Origin: CBDCHC01 sp965277055
GTDB taxonomy: Bacteria > Pseudomonadota > Gammaproteobacteria > PS1 > Pseudothioglobaceae
Assembly (NCBI GenBank): GCA_965277055.1
Contig: OZ255703.1
Coordinates: 124,001 to 188,000 of the forward strand
DNA: 64,000 nucleotides
Direction of reading: 5' to 3'
The notes under the pieces were generated by a model. It was not told the DNA's origin. It searched no databases and saw only the letters and a program-made list of their open reading frames with translations. This document shows positions 43,896-52,778 of this stretch, in pieces. A program made the position numbers and the translations under genes. Each line of letters begins with the position of its first letter. Positions within the stretch are counted from its first letter, which is position 1.

Positions 43896-45653
43896 TTATA
43901 TTTGTAACCAGTACTCTAATAGGGCTAGGTGCCACAGCCGTGAACCACGAAGAGCAGTCATGTAGTCATCAGGACGAGTAATAATCTTATCAATAAACTC
44001 TTGGTTATATACTCCGCGATTAATACACGCCTGTGACTTCAAGATATCGACCATAAACTCTAAAAATTCCCCTCTGACATATTTCAGTGCAGGCATTGGG
44101 AAGTAGCCTTTTTTTCTATCAATTACTGCATCTGGCACCATTCCTCTGGCAATCTTAGCTAAAGGATACTTCGCCATGCCTTGTGCCTTCAGGCTAAACG
44201 GCATAGAAAGTGCGTGCTCTACCAATTGATAATCCATAAATGGCACGCGCGCTTCTAACCCATAGCTCATGGTCATCGTATCTACCCGTTTCACTGGATC
44301 ATCAACAATCAATTGAGTAATATCTAGTAAGAGTACTTTATCAATAAATTCATCAGCATTATCTTTTGCAAATTCTTCACGAAGCCAACTTCTAGTTGCA
44401 TCATGGGTGTGATATGCTGAGGTAATGGTTTGTAAATATTCCTCATACGGTCTATCTATATAGTGCTTAGTAAAGCGTTCTACTTCATCCCCTGTTTCAC
44501 TTGCCATACGTGGATACCAAAAATACCCACAAAAAGCCTCATCCGCTCCCTGCCCTGAGAGTACTACTTTCATATGCTTAGATACTTGCTCACTAAGGAG
44601 GTAAAACGCCACCGCGTCTTGAGCAACCATTGGCTCACTCATTTGCCCTACTGTTTCTGGCAAGCGAGTCAATACCTCTGAGTTAGGTACTACGATTTTA
44701 TGATGATTGGTGTTAAATTGATTTACCACCAAATCAGAATATTCAAATTCACTCCCTACCTCGCTACCAATATCTTCAAAGCCAATAGAAAAAGTATTGA
44801 TATTCTTATGTCCTAATTTATCTAGTAGTCCCACTATCAGAGAACTATCAAGCCCACCAGAAAGCAATACACCAATATCTACATCACTCGCTCCCATGCG
44901 TTTTTCTACTGCCTTCATAAGTAGCTCTTCTGTGTGTTCTAGGTATGCTTCATTAGTCAGCCCTGTACGTTTTGCAACAGGATGCCAGTATTTATGTTCG
45001 CTGATTATGCCCCTGCGAATGCACATATAATGCCCTGGTTTACATTTCTTAATCCCTGAGAGGATGGTGTGTGGTGCCGGTACTACTGCGTGGAGGCTGA
45101 GTTGCATTTGCAAAGCCTCTGGGTAAATGGATGTATCTACCTGAGTATTAAGGAGTGCTTTAGTAGTGGATGCAAAAGTAAAGGCATGAGCAGTGTGTGC
45201 ATAATACAGTGGCTTAATACCCATTCTATCTCGGGCAATAATGAGTTCTGATTTCGCTATGTCCCACAGGGCAATAGCAAACATACCATCAAACTTAGCA
45301 ATAGCACTTGCCCCCCACTCTTTATATGCTTTAATAATAACTTCAGTATCACTAGTGGAAAAAAACCGGTATCCCTTAGTAATGAGCTCTGCCCTGAGAG
45401 TAAGATAATTATAAATCGTGCCATTAAACACCAAACTAATGCCAAGCTTTTCATCTACCATAGGTTGATGTCCATTGACAGAGAGGTCAATAATAGAAAG
45501 ACGGGTATGCCCAAACCCCAGTGAGTGATCATGATTATGCCAAATGCCATGATCATCTGGTCCACGGCGTATTTGGGCGTTATTCATCTTTGTTAGGAGT
45601 TCAGCAGGTACTGACTGCCCATCAAAACGAAGTTGTCCATTTATACCACACAT
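43896..45653 (-). CDS. Asparagine-synthase-family amidotransferase, NAGGN (AsnO)-like
   Basis: 585 residues. The N-terminal class II glutaminase domain starts MCGINGQLRFDG (nucleophile C2) and has RRGPDDHGIW and VFNGTIYNY. The synthetase domain has the ATP motif LLSGGLDSSLI, then VVLSGQGADEAFCGYFWYP and DDPVKRVDTMTMSYGLEARV. Length and segments such as HAVVPAPHTIL and RKKGYFPMPALKYVRG match the amidotransferase of N-acetylglutaminylglutamine amide synthesis, an osmoprotectant pathway, better than AsnB. The usual partner (a GNAT/ATP-grasp dipeptide ligase) is not next to it, so asparagine synthesis remains possible. Confidence 0.75.
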   Translation of the reverse strand: MCGINGQLRFDGQSVPAELLTKMNNAQIRRGPDDHGIWHNHDHSLGFGHTRLSIIDLSVNGHQPMVDEKLGISLVFNGTIYNYLTLRAELITKGYRFFSTSDTEVIIKAYKEWGASAIAKFDGMFAIALWDIAKSELIIARDRMGIKPLYYAHTAHAFTFASTTKALLNTQVDTSIYPEALQMQLSLHAVVPAPHTILSGIKKCKPGHYMCIRRGIISEHKYWHPVAKRTGLTNEAYLEHTEELLMKAVEKRMGASDVDIGVLLSGGLDSSLIVGLLDKLGHKNINTFSIGFEDIGSEVGSEFEYSDLVVNQFNTNHHKIVVPNSEVLTRLPETVGQMSEPMVAQDAVAFYLLSEQVSKHMKVVLSGQGADEAFCGYFWYPRMASETGDEVERFTKHYIDRPYEEYLQTITSAYHTHDATRSWLREEFAKDNADEFIDKVLLLDITQLIVDDPVKRVDTMTMSYGLEARVPFMDYQLVEHALSMPFSLKAQGMAKYPLAKIARGMVPDAVIDRKKGYFPMPALKYVRGEFLEFMVDILKSQACINRGVYNQEFIDKIITRPDDYMTALRGSRLWHLALLEYWLQI

Positions 45654-45671
45654 ATGCTCACTTGCTCCAAG

Positions 45672-46115
45672 TTACTCAAGAGGGAAATTATCTATAAAAG
45701 TTTGCCATATCTGGTTAGGTTGCCACTGGTGAAATATCGGCGAGGTTGCATCATGAGCAGAATACCCCTGATACTGCTGTAAATAGTACAGCATAAAGGC
45801 ACTTACACGGTAGTTAGCTATGCAGTGTATCCAAACTTTTTTGCTCTTAAATATTTCTACCACTGCACAAAAATCTGCGAGTTCACTATACTTGGGTGAC
45901 TCCCATTCTACTGGGATGTGGATATATCTCATCCCAAGTTCTGTAACGAGTTCATCTTCACCTAATAGCTTCTCTGGTGAATGCGGTGAAGCGAGGTTAA
46001 TAATCACCTCATAGTCATGATCAGCAATATCTAAAAATTGCTCTCTCGTTGGTTGTCCAGAAGTAGCAATATACTCGGTGGTTTGGTAATAATTATATAC
46101 AGATTCTACTGCCAT
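45672..46115 (-). CDS. Protein-tyrosine-phosphatase-like protein with CX4R loop
   Basis: 147 residues. It starts VYNYYQTTEYIATSGQPTREQF, typical of a small dual-specificity-phosphatase-like family ('ASSGQP--EQ'). The expected catalytic P-loop HCX5R is replaced by WIHCIANYRVSAF: H97, C98 and R103, one residue short between C and R. The general-acid region cannot be placed with confidence. It overlaps the RhtB exporter gene by 10 bp, so they are co-expressed. Whether it is an active phosphatase is open. Confidence 0.7.
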   Translation of the reverse strand: MAVESVYNYYQTTEYIATSGQPTREQFLDIADHDYEVIINLASPHSPEKLLGEDELVTELGMRYIHIPVEWESPKYSELADFCAVVEIFKSKKVWIHCIANYRVSAFMLYYLQQYQGYSAHDATSPIFHQWQPNQIWQTFIDNFPLE

Positions 46116-46696
46116 CCTGAGAGGTTTTGAAAGACTAAATATCCTGTTATTATAAGATAACTCCCTACTTTAAGTATTTTTATTTTTTTGGCATCTTGGA
46201 GTTTGGCGCGTAAGTGACTGGCAAATAATACATATATACTATCGCATACTAGGGCAATGGTGAGAAAAATAAGAGCGAGTGTGCTCATTTGGCTCACATA
46301 CGAATCACTACCTGTTAAAAACTGTGGAAAAAGTGCACTAAAAAATATCAGTGTTTTAGGATTAGTCAGAGCAATGATAAATGCTCTACCCACTAGCTGA
46401 GTAGTGCTTGGGTGCATGCTCACATGTTGGCTTATAATAGCGTTAATGGCGAGATATAAAAAATATGCAATACCAAGCCACTGAATATACAACAAGAAAT
46501 TAGAAATAGCCAGCAGATGTTCTAGCAGAAATATTACCACTATTACCTGCACGAGCATAGACACAAAGACACTGAGTACGGTAATAAATCCTGCTTTTGC
46601 CCCGTTTTCTATACTAGTGATAACAATGAGTGCGACATTAGGACCCGGGGAGACAATCGCTAAAAAGGCAATAATCGCAAAAGAAAGTAAATCCAC
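46106..46696 (-). CDS. LysE/RhtB-family amino-acid exporter
   Basis: 196 residues with about six hydrophobic helices. The family start is FAIIAFLAIVSPGPNVALIV, with a later RAFIIALTNPKTLIFFSALFPQF. These carriers export homoserine, threonine, lysine or similar compounds. It is 7 bp downstream of ispG and near thrC-hom, which fits homoserine/threonine export, though the substrate is an inference. Confidence 0.88.
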   Translation of the reverse strand: MDLLSFAIIAFLAIVSPGPNVALIVITSIENGAKAGFITVLSVFVSMLVQVIVVIFLLEHLLAISNFLLYIQWLGIAYFLYLAINAIISQHVSMHPSTTQLVGRAFIIALTNPKTLIFFSALFPQFLTGSDSYVSQMSTLALIFLTIALVCDSIYVLFASHLRAKLQDAKKIKILKVGSYLIITGYLVFQNLSGWQ

Positions 46697-46703
46697 CCTA
46701 AGG

Positions 46704-47786
46704 TTACTCGGTAGCCACTGCTATAGAGTCTTTGAGTGAGGTGCGTACTTGTGACTCTATTTCATCCACAAGCTCGGCGTTAGTGAGTTTGTGTGATTTT
46801 TCACCGTTAATATACAGTAAATTTGGCTGCCCGCCAGTGACTCCTACTGCCACTTCTTTTGCCTCACCAGGGCCATTTACTACACAGCCTATAACTGCTA
46901 CATCTATTGGGGTGGTAATGTCCTCAAACCGTGCTTCTAATTCATTCACTACTGATATCACATCAAAATTTTGCCGTGAGCAACTTGGGCAGGCTATCAG
47001 GTTCACCCCTTTTTGGCGTAATCCCAAAGACTTCAAAATATCAAATCCTACTTTGATTTCATCTACTGGGTCTGAGGCTAAAGATACCCGAATAGTATCA
47101 CCAATGCCCTGAGCGAGTAATAACCCAAGCCCCACAGCAGATTTGACTGCCCCACCTCTAAAGCTCCCTGCCTCAGTAATACCTAGGTGAAATGGGTTGT
47201 CTATTTGCGAAGCAAGTGCCGTATAGGCATCATAAGTCATCCCTACACTGGAGGCCTTTAAGGAAATTTTGAAATTATCAAAGTCGAGTTCATTTAAAAT
47301 ATCAATATGCCTAAAAGCACTTTCTACCATTGCTTTCGCTGTAGGTTCTTTGTACTTTACTGCTAAGTCTTTTTCTAATGAGCCAGCATTTACCCCAATG
47401 CGGATGGGGATGTTTTTATCCTGACACGAACGCACTAGCTCACTTACTCGGTTTTTACTGCCAATATTCCCTGGGTTTATCCGCAGGCAATCTACCCCAT
47501 ATTCTAACACCTGTAGAGCAATTTTATAATCAAAGTGAATATCTGCCACTAGTGGTACAGAAACCTCGGAGCGAATAGCTTTAAACGCAGTCGCTGCATC
47601 CATCGTAGGGATGGACACCCGCACAATATCAGCTCCTGCATCTACAATGCGCTGTATTTGCTTAACTGTGGCACTCACATCGGTGGTGAGTGTGTTAGTC
47701 ATACTCTGCACCGCTATAGGTGCATCACCGCCAATGGGCACATTCCCTATGAATATTTGTTTAGTGCGTCTGCGAGTGATGTTCAT
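46704..47786 (-). CDS. ispG: 4-hydroxy-3-methylbut-2-enyl-diphosphate synthase IspG (GcpE)
   Basis: 360 residues. It converts MEcPP to HMBPP in the MEP isoprenoid pathway using a 4Fe-4S cluster. The start has GGDAPIAVQSMTNT, then PLVADIHFDYKIAL and CLRINPGNIG. The cluster cysteines are in ACPSCSRQ and GCVVNGPGEA. It is transcribed with thrC and hom. Confidence 0.96.
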   Translation of the reverse strand: MNITRRRTKQIFIGNVPIGGDAPIAVQSMTNTLTTDVSATVKQIQRIVDAGADIVRVSIPTMDAATAFKAIRSEVSVPLVADIHFDYKIALQVLEYGVDCLRINPGNIGSKNRVSELVRSCQDKNIPIRIGVNAGSLEKDLAVKYKEPTAKAMVESAFRHIDILNELDFDNFKISLKASSVGMTYDAYTALASQIDNPFHLGITEAGSFRGGAVKSAVGLGLLLAQGIGDTIRVSLASDPVDEIKVGFDILKSLGLRQKGVNLIACPSCSRQNFDVISVVNELEARFEDITTPIDVAVIGCVVNGPGEAKEVAVGVTGGQPNLLYINGEKSHKLTNAELVDEIESQVRTSLKDSIAVATE

Positions 47787-47805
47787 AAAAGAAATGGATG
47801 AGAAT

Positions 47806-48870
47806 TTACATATTATCCAAAATACTTTGAGTAATATTTTCTAGTGTTGGTTCTACTAAGATCATTTTAGAGGTGCACTGCTTAATTGCAGTATCTGGGT
47901 CTTTGAGCCCGTGCCCTGTGACCGTACACACGATGGTTTTACCTTGCTCAATCTTGCCTTCTTTGATATTTTTAATCACTCCTGCAACTGAAGTGGCAGA
48001 TGCGGGCTCAACAAAAATTCCTTCACGCGTAGTTAAGAGTTTTTGTGCTTCTAAGATTTCTTCATCGGTGCGTGGCTCAAAAAAGCCATTTGACTGATAG
48101 CGGGCTTCTTGAGCGAGTACAAAACTTTGTGGGTTACCAATACGGATAGCTGAGGCAATAGTTTCAGGGTGGGTAACCATTTGGTTATGGATAAACGGCG
48201 CTGCACCTGCAGCTTGATAGCCCGCCATACGTGGGAGTTTAGTTGCGAGATTATCTTTATAATACTCTTTATAGCCCATAAAGTGTGCAGTGATATTCCC
48301 TGCATTCCCTACTGGAATAGCGTGGTAATCTGGTGCATCTCCGAGCTCCTCGATAATTTCAAAACTGGCTGTTTTTTGCCCTTCTAAGCGATAGGGATTA
48401 ATTGAGTTAACAATATCTACTGGTGCATGCCCAGATACTTCTTTTACTAAACGCATGCCATCATCAAAGTTGCCTTTGATTTGAATTACTACTGCACCAG
48501 AAATCATTGCTTGAGCAAGTTTACCCATGGCAATTTTGCCTTCTGGGATAATCACAAAGGATTTAATGCCACCGCGTGCTGCATAGGCTGCGGCGGCTGC
48601 TGAGGTATTTCCAGTAGAAGCACAGATAATAGCTTTAGCACCGCCCTCTACTGCTTTGGTTACCGCCATAGTCATACCACGATCTTTAAATGAACCGGTT
48701 GGGTTTAATCCTTCATACTTGATATAGATATCACCAGTGTAGCCAATATCCCCTGGAATATGTGCTAATTTAATAAGTGGGGTATTGCCCTCACCAAGTT
48801 CAATAATGCGAGTAGTGTCACTTACGGGTAAGCGGTGTTTGTATTTATTAATTAATCCAGTATATCTCAT
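47806..48870 (-). CDS. thrC: Threonine synthase (short form)
   Basis: 354-residue PLP enzyme that converts phosphohomoserine to threonine. The PLP lysine is in NPTGSFKDRGM (near 56-66), the phosphate loop is ASTGNTSAAAAAYAARGG, and a later VTGHGLKDPD matches the family. It is the compact type found in many proteobacteria and Bacillus rather than the long E. coli type. It follows hom by 25 bp. Confidence 0.95.
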   Translation of the reverse strand: MRYTGLINKYKHRLPVSDTTRIIELGEGNTPLIKLAHIPGDIGYTGDIYIKYEGLNPTGSFKDRGMTMAVTKAVEGGAKAIICASTGNTSAAAAAYAARGGIKSFVIIPEGKIAMGKLAQAMISGAVVIQIKGNFDDGMRLVKEVSGHAPVDIVNSINPYRLEGQKTASFEIIEELGDAPDYHAIPVGNAGNITAHFMGYKEYYKDNLATKLPRMAGYQAAGAAPFIHNQMVTHPETIASAIRIGNPQSFVLAQEARYQSNGFFEPRTDEEILEAQKLLTTREGIFVEPASATSVAGVIKNIKEGKIEQGKTIVCTVTGHGLKDPDTAIKQCTSKMILVEPTLENITQSILDNM

Positions 48871-48895
48871 AATTGTTAAGTTATGTAAGTGTGAG

Positions 48896-50179
48896 TTATT
48901 TAAAAGTTTCTACATGTAAATAATGTACAGGTTCAAGAGTAAACTCTGCGTTGTTAATTTTTGCGATGGCATGCATCATGTGCTTATGAGCAACACTGCC
49001 CGTAATAATAGCAATACGTGCGGTTTCTTCGCTTGGGTGTTGCACCATATTTTCTATACTAATACTATCATCAGCTAAAATCGTGCTGATTTCTGCTAGT
49101 ACACCTTTAGTATCAGCCACTAAAAGTCTTAAGTAATATTCACTAACTGCATCATCTTTACCTATCACATCAAGTGTAGTGAGCGTTTGCCAACCGAGAG
49201 TATTGGTACTTGCGGTTTGGTTAATAATGTCTATCACATCTGCTAAGACACTACTTGCAGTCGCATCACTGCCAGCACCTGCTCCATAATACATAGTTTC
49301 GCCTACAGCATTACCAATCATCATGACTGCATTCATCACCCCATCAACACTTGCTAATAGCTTATCTTTTGGGATGAGAGTAGGTTGTACGCTCATTTGT
49401 AAACGATTATCTTCTCTTTTTGAGAGAGCGAGATGTTTAATTTTAAAGCCGAGTTCATCAGCGATTTTGGTGTCAATTGTTTTTACATGTGAAATTCCAC
49501 GCATGGCTATACCATCATACGCCAAATGACAGGCATATCCCATAGAGGTTAAAATAGCAAGTTTATGCCCTGCATCCATGCCTTCAATGTCAAATGTGGG
49601 ATCTGCTTCTGCGTACCCTAAGGCTTGTGCTTGGGCTAATACATCATCAAAACTTCTGCCTTTATCACGCATTTCAGTTAAGATGAAGTTTCCAGTACCG
49701 TTAATAATCCCTGCAATAGATGCTATTTGGTTAGCACTCAACCCTTGCTCTAGTGCTTTAAGCACTGGAATACCTCCAGCAACTGCTGCTTCAAATAATA
49801 ACTGCACACCGTTTTCATGTGCAAGTGCTAAGAGCTCATTACCATGCGTGGCAATTAGAGCTTTATTAGCAGTGACTACGTGTTTTTTATTACGTAGTGC
49901 AGTAGCTACTAAGTCTTTGGCAAATGTGGTACCACCAATGAGTTCTAAGATAATATCTGCCTCAGAGTTTACTACTTGGAAGGCATCTTCAGTGATGGTG
50001 CCAATGTGTTCATCAGCACAAATGCGTGATTTAGATGTATCTTTTACCGCACTCATAAGTACCGAAATAGTAGCTCCTGTTTTGTTAGTAATGCTTGCTT
50101 GATTAGCCTGTAAGACATTCACCACACCACCGCCAACGGTGCCGAGCCCTAAAATACCTAATGTTATATGTTTACTCAT
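48896..50179 (-). CDS. hom: Homoserine dehydrogenase (monofunctional, with ACT domain)
   Basis: 427 residues. The NAD(P) motif is LGILGLGTVGGGV at the start, followed by the catalytic region GIINGTGNFILTEM and YAEADPTFDIEGMDAGHKLAIL. A C-terminal ACT domain (about 345-420, YYLRLLVADTKGVLAEIS) suggests feedback control by threonine. I chose ATG 50179; the earlier TTG at 50197 adds six residues without family support. It is paired with thrC. Confidence 0.95.
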   Translation of the reverse strand: MSKHITLGILGLGTVGGGVVNVLQANQASITNKTGATISVLMSAVKDTSKSRICADEHIGTITEDAFQVVNSEADIILELIGGTTFAKDLVATALRNKKHVVTANKALIATHGNELLALAHENGVQLLFEAAVAGGIPVLKALEQGLSANQIASIAGIINGTGNFILTEMRDKGRSFDDVLAQAQALGYAEADPTFDIEGMDAGHKLAILTSMGYACHLAYDGIAMRGISHVKTIDTKIADELGFKIKHLALSKREDNRLQMSVQPTLIPKDKLLASVDGVMNAVMMIGNAVGETMYYGAGAGSDATASSVLADVIDIINQTASTNTLGWQTLTTLDVIGKDDAVSEYYLRLLVADTKGVLAEISTILADDSISIENMVQHPSEETARIAIITGSVAHKHMMHAIAKINNAEFTLEPVHYLHVETFK

Positions 50180-50242
50180 AGCTTGAATCTGCTGCAAACT
50201 GCAGTTTATATTGCGAGAAAAGACGATTTTTAAAGGGGTAAA

Positions 50243-51562
50243 TTATACCGTATTAAACACTACCATAGTTTCGATATGTTTGGTGTGGCTAAACATATCC
50301 ATAATCAATGCTTCATGTGGCTGATAGCCGAGTTCTTGTAATATCGCACTATCTCGTACTAAAGTATGTGGATTACATGATATATAGACGATTGTTTTTA
50401 CTCCGAGCTTAGGTAATAGTGGAATGACTTCACTTGCCCCACTTCTGGCTGGGTCAATCAGTGCTTTGTTATAATGCCCTTTTGCCCATTTAAACTCAGC
50501 TACAGATTCAAATAAATCAGCCCGATGAAATTCTATATTGGTAAGATTATTATGTATAGCGTTTTGTTTTGCTCGCTCTACTAAATATGTATCTCCCTCG
50601 ATACCGACCACCTTTCCAGCTCTGGTGGCGATAGGTAGGCTAAAGTTACCAATACCGCAAAATAAATCAATAACACTATCAGTAGATTCAAGAGCTAAAA
50701 AATCTATAGCTTGCTTTACCATTTGCCGATTAATATCCAGATGCACTTGAGTAAAGTCATAAGGTTCATAATGCAGAGTAATGCCAAACTCAGGGTGGGT
50801 GTAATACAGTGATGCAGTAGTATCAAGCGTAGTAATAGTATCTATCCCACCACTTTGTAAATAAAAAATGATACCGAGCTTGGCTTGATACTCTTGTAAT
50901 ATGAGTAAATCTGCCTCACTCAGAGGCTCTAAGTGGCGAATGATAATCACCGTATCACCCTCGCTCACAGCCACTTCAAACTGGGCTATTTTGTCAGTAA
51001 TACTCAAACTCGCTACCATAGTCGCAAGTGTGGTCAACTGAGTGCCAATATGCTCATGCATAATATGGCAATAATCCATATCAGCCAAAAATGCCGAATG
51101 CTTCTCACGAAAACCGACTATCACTTTTTCTTTTTTATGCACATGTCGCACCCCGAGGCGGGCTTTGGTGCGGTATTGCCATATATCACTCATAATTGGA
51201 GCATGCCACGTAGGAATAGTAATATTTTCACTAGCAAAGAGTTGTTTGACAATATCTAGCTTAATATCAACTTGAGACTGGGCAGAAAGATACTGAAGTG
51301 AACACCCTCCGCACAAACCAAAAAATTCACACCTCGGAGTAATGCGTTCAGGGCTCGGTGAAATAACCTGTAGTACCCGTGCTTCATCATAATTAGCAGT
51401 TTTTTTGGTGCGGGTTGCCTGGACTTGCTCCCCTACTAAGGCCCCCTCAACAAAAATAATCTTACCCTCATCTTTGGCTATGCCACGCACATCATCAGAA
51501 TAATGAGAAATATTGAGTTCGTATTCTTTAGGTGGGGATTTTTTGCGGTGACGTCTGGGCAT
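50243..51562 (-). CDS. rlmD: 23S rRNA m5U1939 methyltransferase RlmD (RumA)
   Basis: 439 residues. An N-terminal TRAM domain is followed by the 4Fe-4S cysteines in RCEFFGLCGGCSLQYL plus DYCHIM. The SAM site is VIDLFCGIGNFSLPIA. A DPARSGASEVIP motif and the catalytic cysteine in YISCNPHTLVRD complete it. ATG 51562 (MPRRHRKK) fits the family; the longer frame to 51586 does not. The basic N-terminus fits RNA binding. Confidence 0.93.
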   Translation of the reverse strand: MPRRHRKKSPPKEYELNISHYSDDVRGIAKDEGKIIFVEGALVGEQVQATRTKKTANYDEARVLQVISPSPERITPRCEFFGLCGGCSLQYLSAQSQVDIKLDIVKQLFASENITIPTWHAPIMSDIWQYRTKARLGVRHVHKKEKVIVGFREKHSAFLADMDYCHIMHEHIGTQLTTLATMVASLSITDKIAQFEVAVSEGDTVIIIRHLEPLSEADLLILQEYQAKLGIIFYLQSGGIDTITTLDTTASLYYTHPEFGITLHYEPYDFTQVHLDINRQMVKQAIDFLALESTDSVIDLFCGIGNFSLPIATRAGKVVGIEGDTYLVERAKQNAIHNNLTNIEFHRADLFESVAEFKWAKGHYNKALIDPARSGASEVIPLLPKLGVKTIVYISCNPHTLVRDSAILQELGYQPHEALIMDMFSHTKHIETMVVFNTV

Positions 51563-51626
51563 GAACTCATTTAGGATAAAACACACTATTTTACTGGGTA
51601 TAGCAGGGCTGAGCCTATAAGCTGAG

Positions 51627-52775
51627 CTAAGCTAACAATTCTATCCAGTGTTTTACCGGAATGTGAGTGCCCTTTTGCAAATGCAAAATACACCCTACAT
51701 TACTACTAACAATCACCTCTGGAGTGTCTAAATGGGCGAGTTTATTATCTCTTAACCGAGTAGCCATATCTTTTTCAAATAAAGAATACGTCCCTGCAGA
51801 ACCACAGCATAAGTGATTATCTGCTATTGGTGTACAATCATATCCTAATGAGCGAAGAAGTTGATGTGTGCGTCCTGCAAGTTTTTGTCCATGTTGCAGT
51901 GTACAAGGCTCGTGGTATTTGATGCGTATAGGCTGAGTACTCAGACTAGAAAGATCTTTATCCAGTAAAAATTCTGTGATATCTTTAGTATGCTTGGCAA
52001 CAACTACTGCTTGAACATATAACGGGTGGGAGTTGGTTAATACACTCGGATAGTCTTTAATCATCAGCCCACAACCACTGGCATTAGAAATAATCATTTC
52101 AGCACCTTGTGCTAATGCTTGATGCCACTGAGTAATATTTGCTTCAATTTGCTTGAGTGCTGTAGTATGATTATCTAAATGCTCCGCAATAGCCCCACAA
52201 CATTCCCTTTGAGAAGTCTGGGTCACAACATAGCCAAGCTTGGTTAATACATTATAAGAAGCAGTGTTAATATCAGGCAGTAGTGGTTGCTGCACACATC
52301 CGCCATGTAGAAGTATTTGCTTAGTATTCGCAGATTTAGCACTCATAGGTGAGCTTATGCGTTTAATATGCGCTCGTTTGCCCACCAACCACGCTCCAGA
52401 GTTAAATAGTAGTGGCTGGGTTAAAAATGACACCAACCCTCGGCGAAAGAGTTTAGCTACACTTGAGCGTTTACTGGCAATCAGTTGTTTGCCTGCTGTC
52501 AAAATATGATGATACTCCACCCCTGATGGACAAGTAGTTTCACAGGAGCGACAACTTAAGCATTTATCAAGCGTATTTGGGGTGATTTCTCCGCCTTCAA
52601 GTAACTGCTTTACGCTATAAATGCGCCCTCTAGGTGAGTTAGCTTCTTCTCCTAACACTCTGTAGGTTGGGCACGTAGCCAAGCAAAATCCACAATGTAC
52701 GCACTTTCCTATATTTTCTTCAGCACGCTCAATTACCCCAGCTGACAATTCAGTAATAGTAGTATTAATTTGCAT
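51627..52775 (-). CDS. glcF: Glycolate oxidase iron-sulfur subunit GlcF
   Basis: 382 residues. Two ferredoxin-type clusters, CVHCGFCLATCP and CLSCRSCETTCP, lie within the first 85 residues. Two CCG domains follow (RECCGAIAEH and HLCCGSAGTYSL). GlcF passes electrons from the GlcD/GlcE flavoproteins to the quinone pool. glcE and glcD are at 62.2-64 kb, so the usual glcDEF operon is split by about 9.4 kb of unrelated genes. Confidence 0.92.
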   Translation of the reverse strand: MQINTTITELSAGVIERAEENIGKCVHCGFCLATCPTYRVLGEEANSPRGRIYSVKQLLEGGEITPNTLDKCLSCRSCETTCPSGVEYHHILTAGKQLIASKRSSVAKLFRRGLVSFLTQPLLFNSGAWLVGKRAHIKRISSPMSAKSANTKQILLHGGCVQQPLLPDINTASYNVLTKLGYVVTQTSQRECCGAIAEHLDNHTTALKQIEANITQWHQALAQGAEMIISNASGCGLMIKDYPSVLTNSHPLYVQAVVVAKHTKDITEFLLDKDLSSLSTQPIRIKYHEPCTLQHGQKLAGRTHQLLRSLGYDCTPIADNHLCCGSAGTYSLFEKDMATRLRDNKLAHLDTPEVIVSSNVGCILHLQKGTHIPVKHWIELLA

Positions 52776-52778
52776 GAA

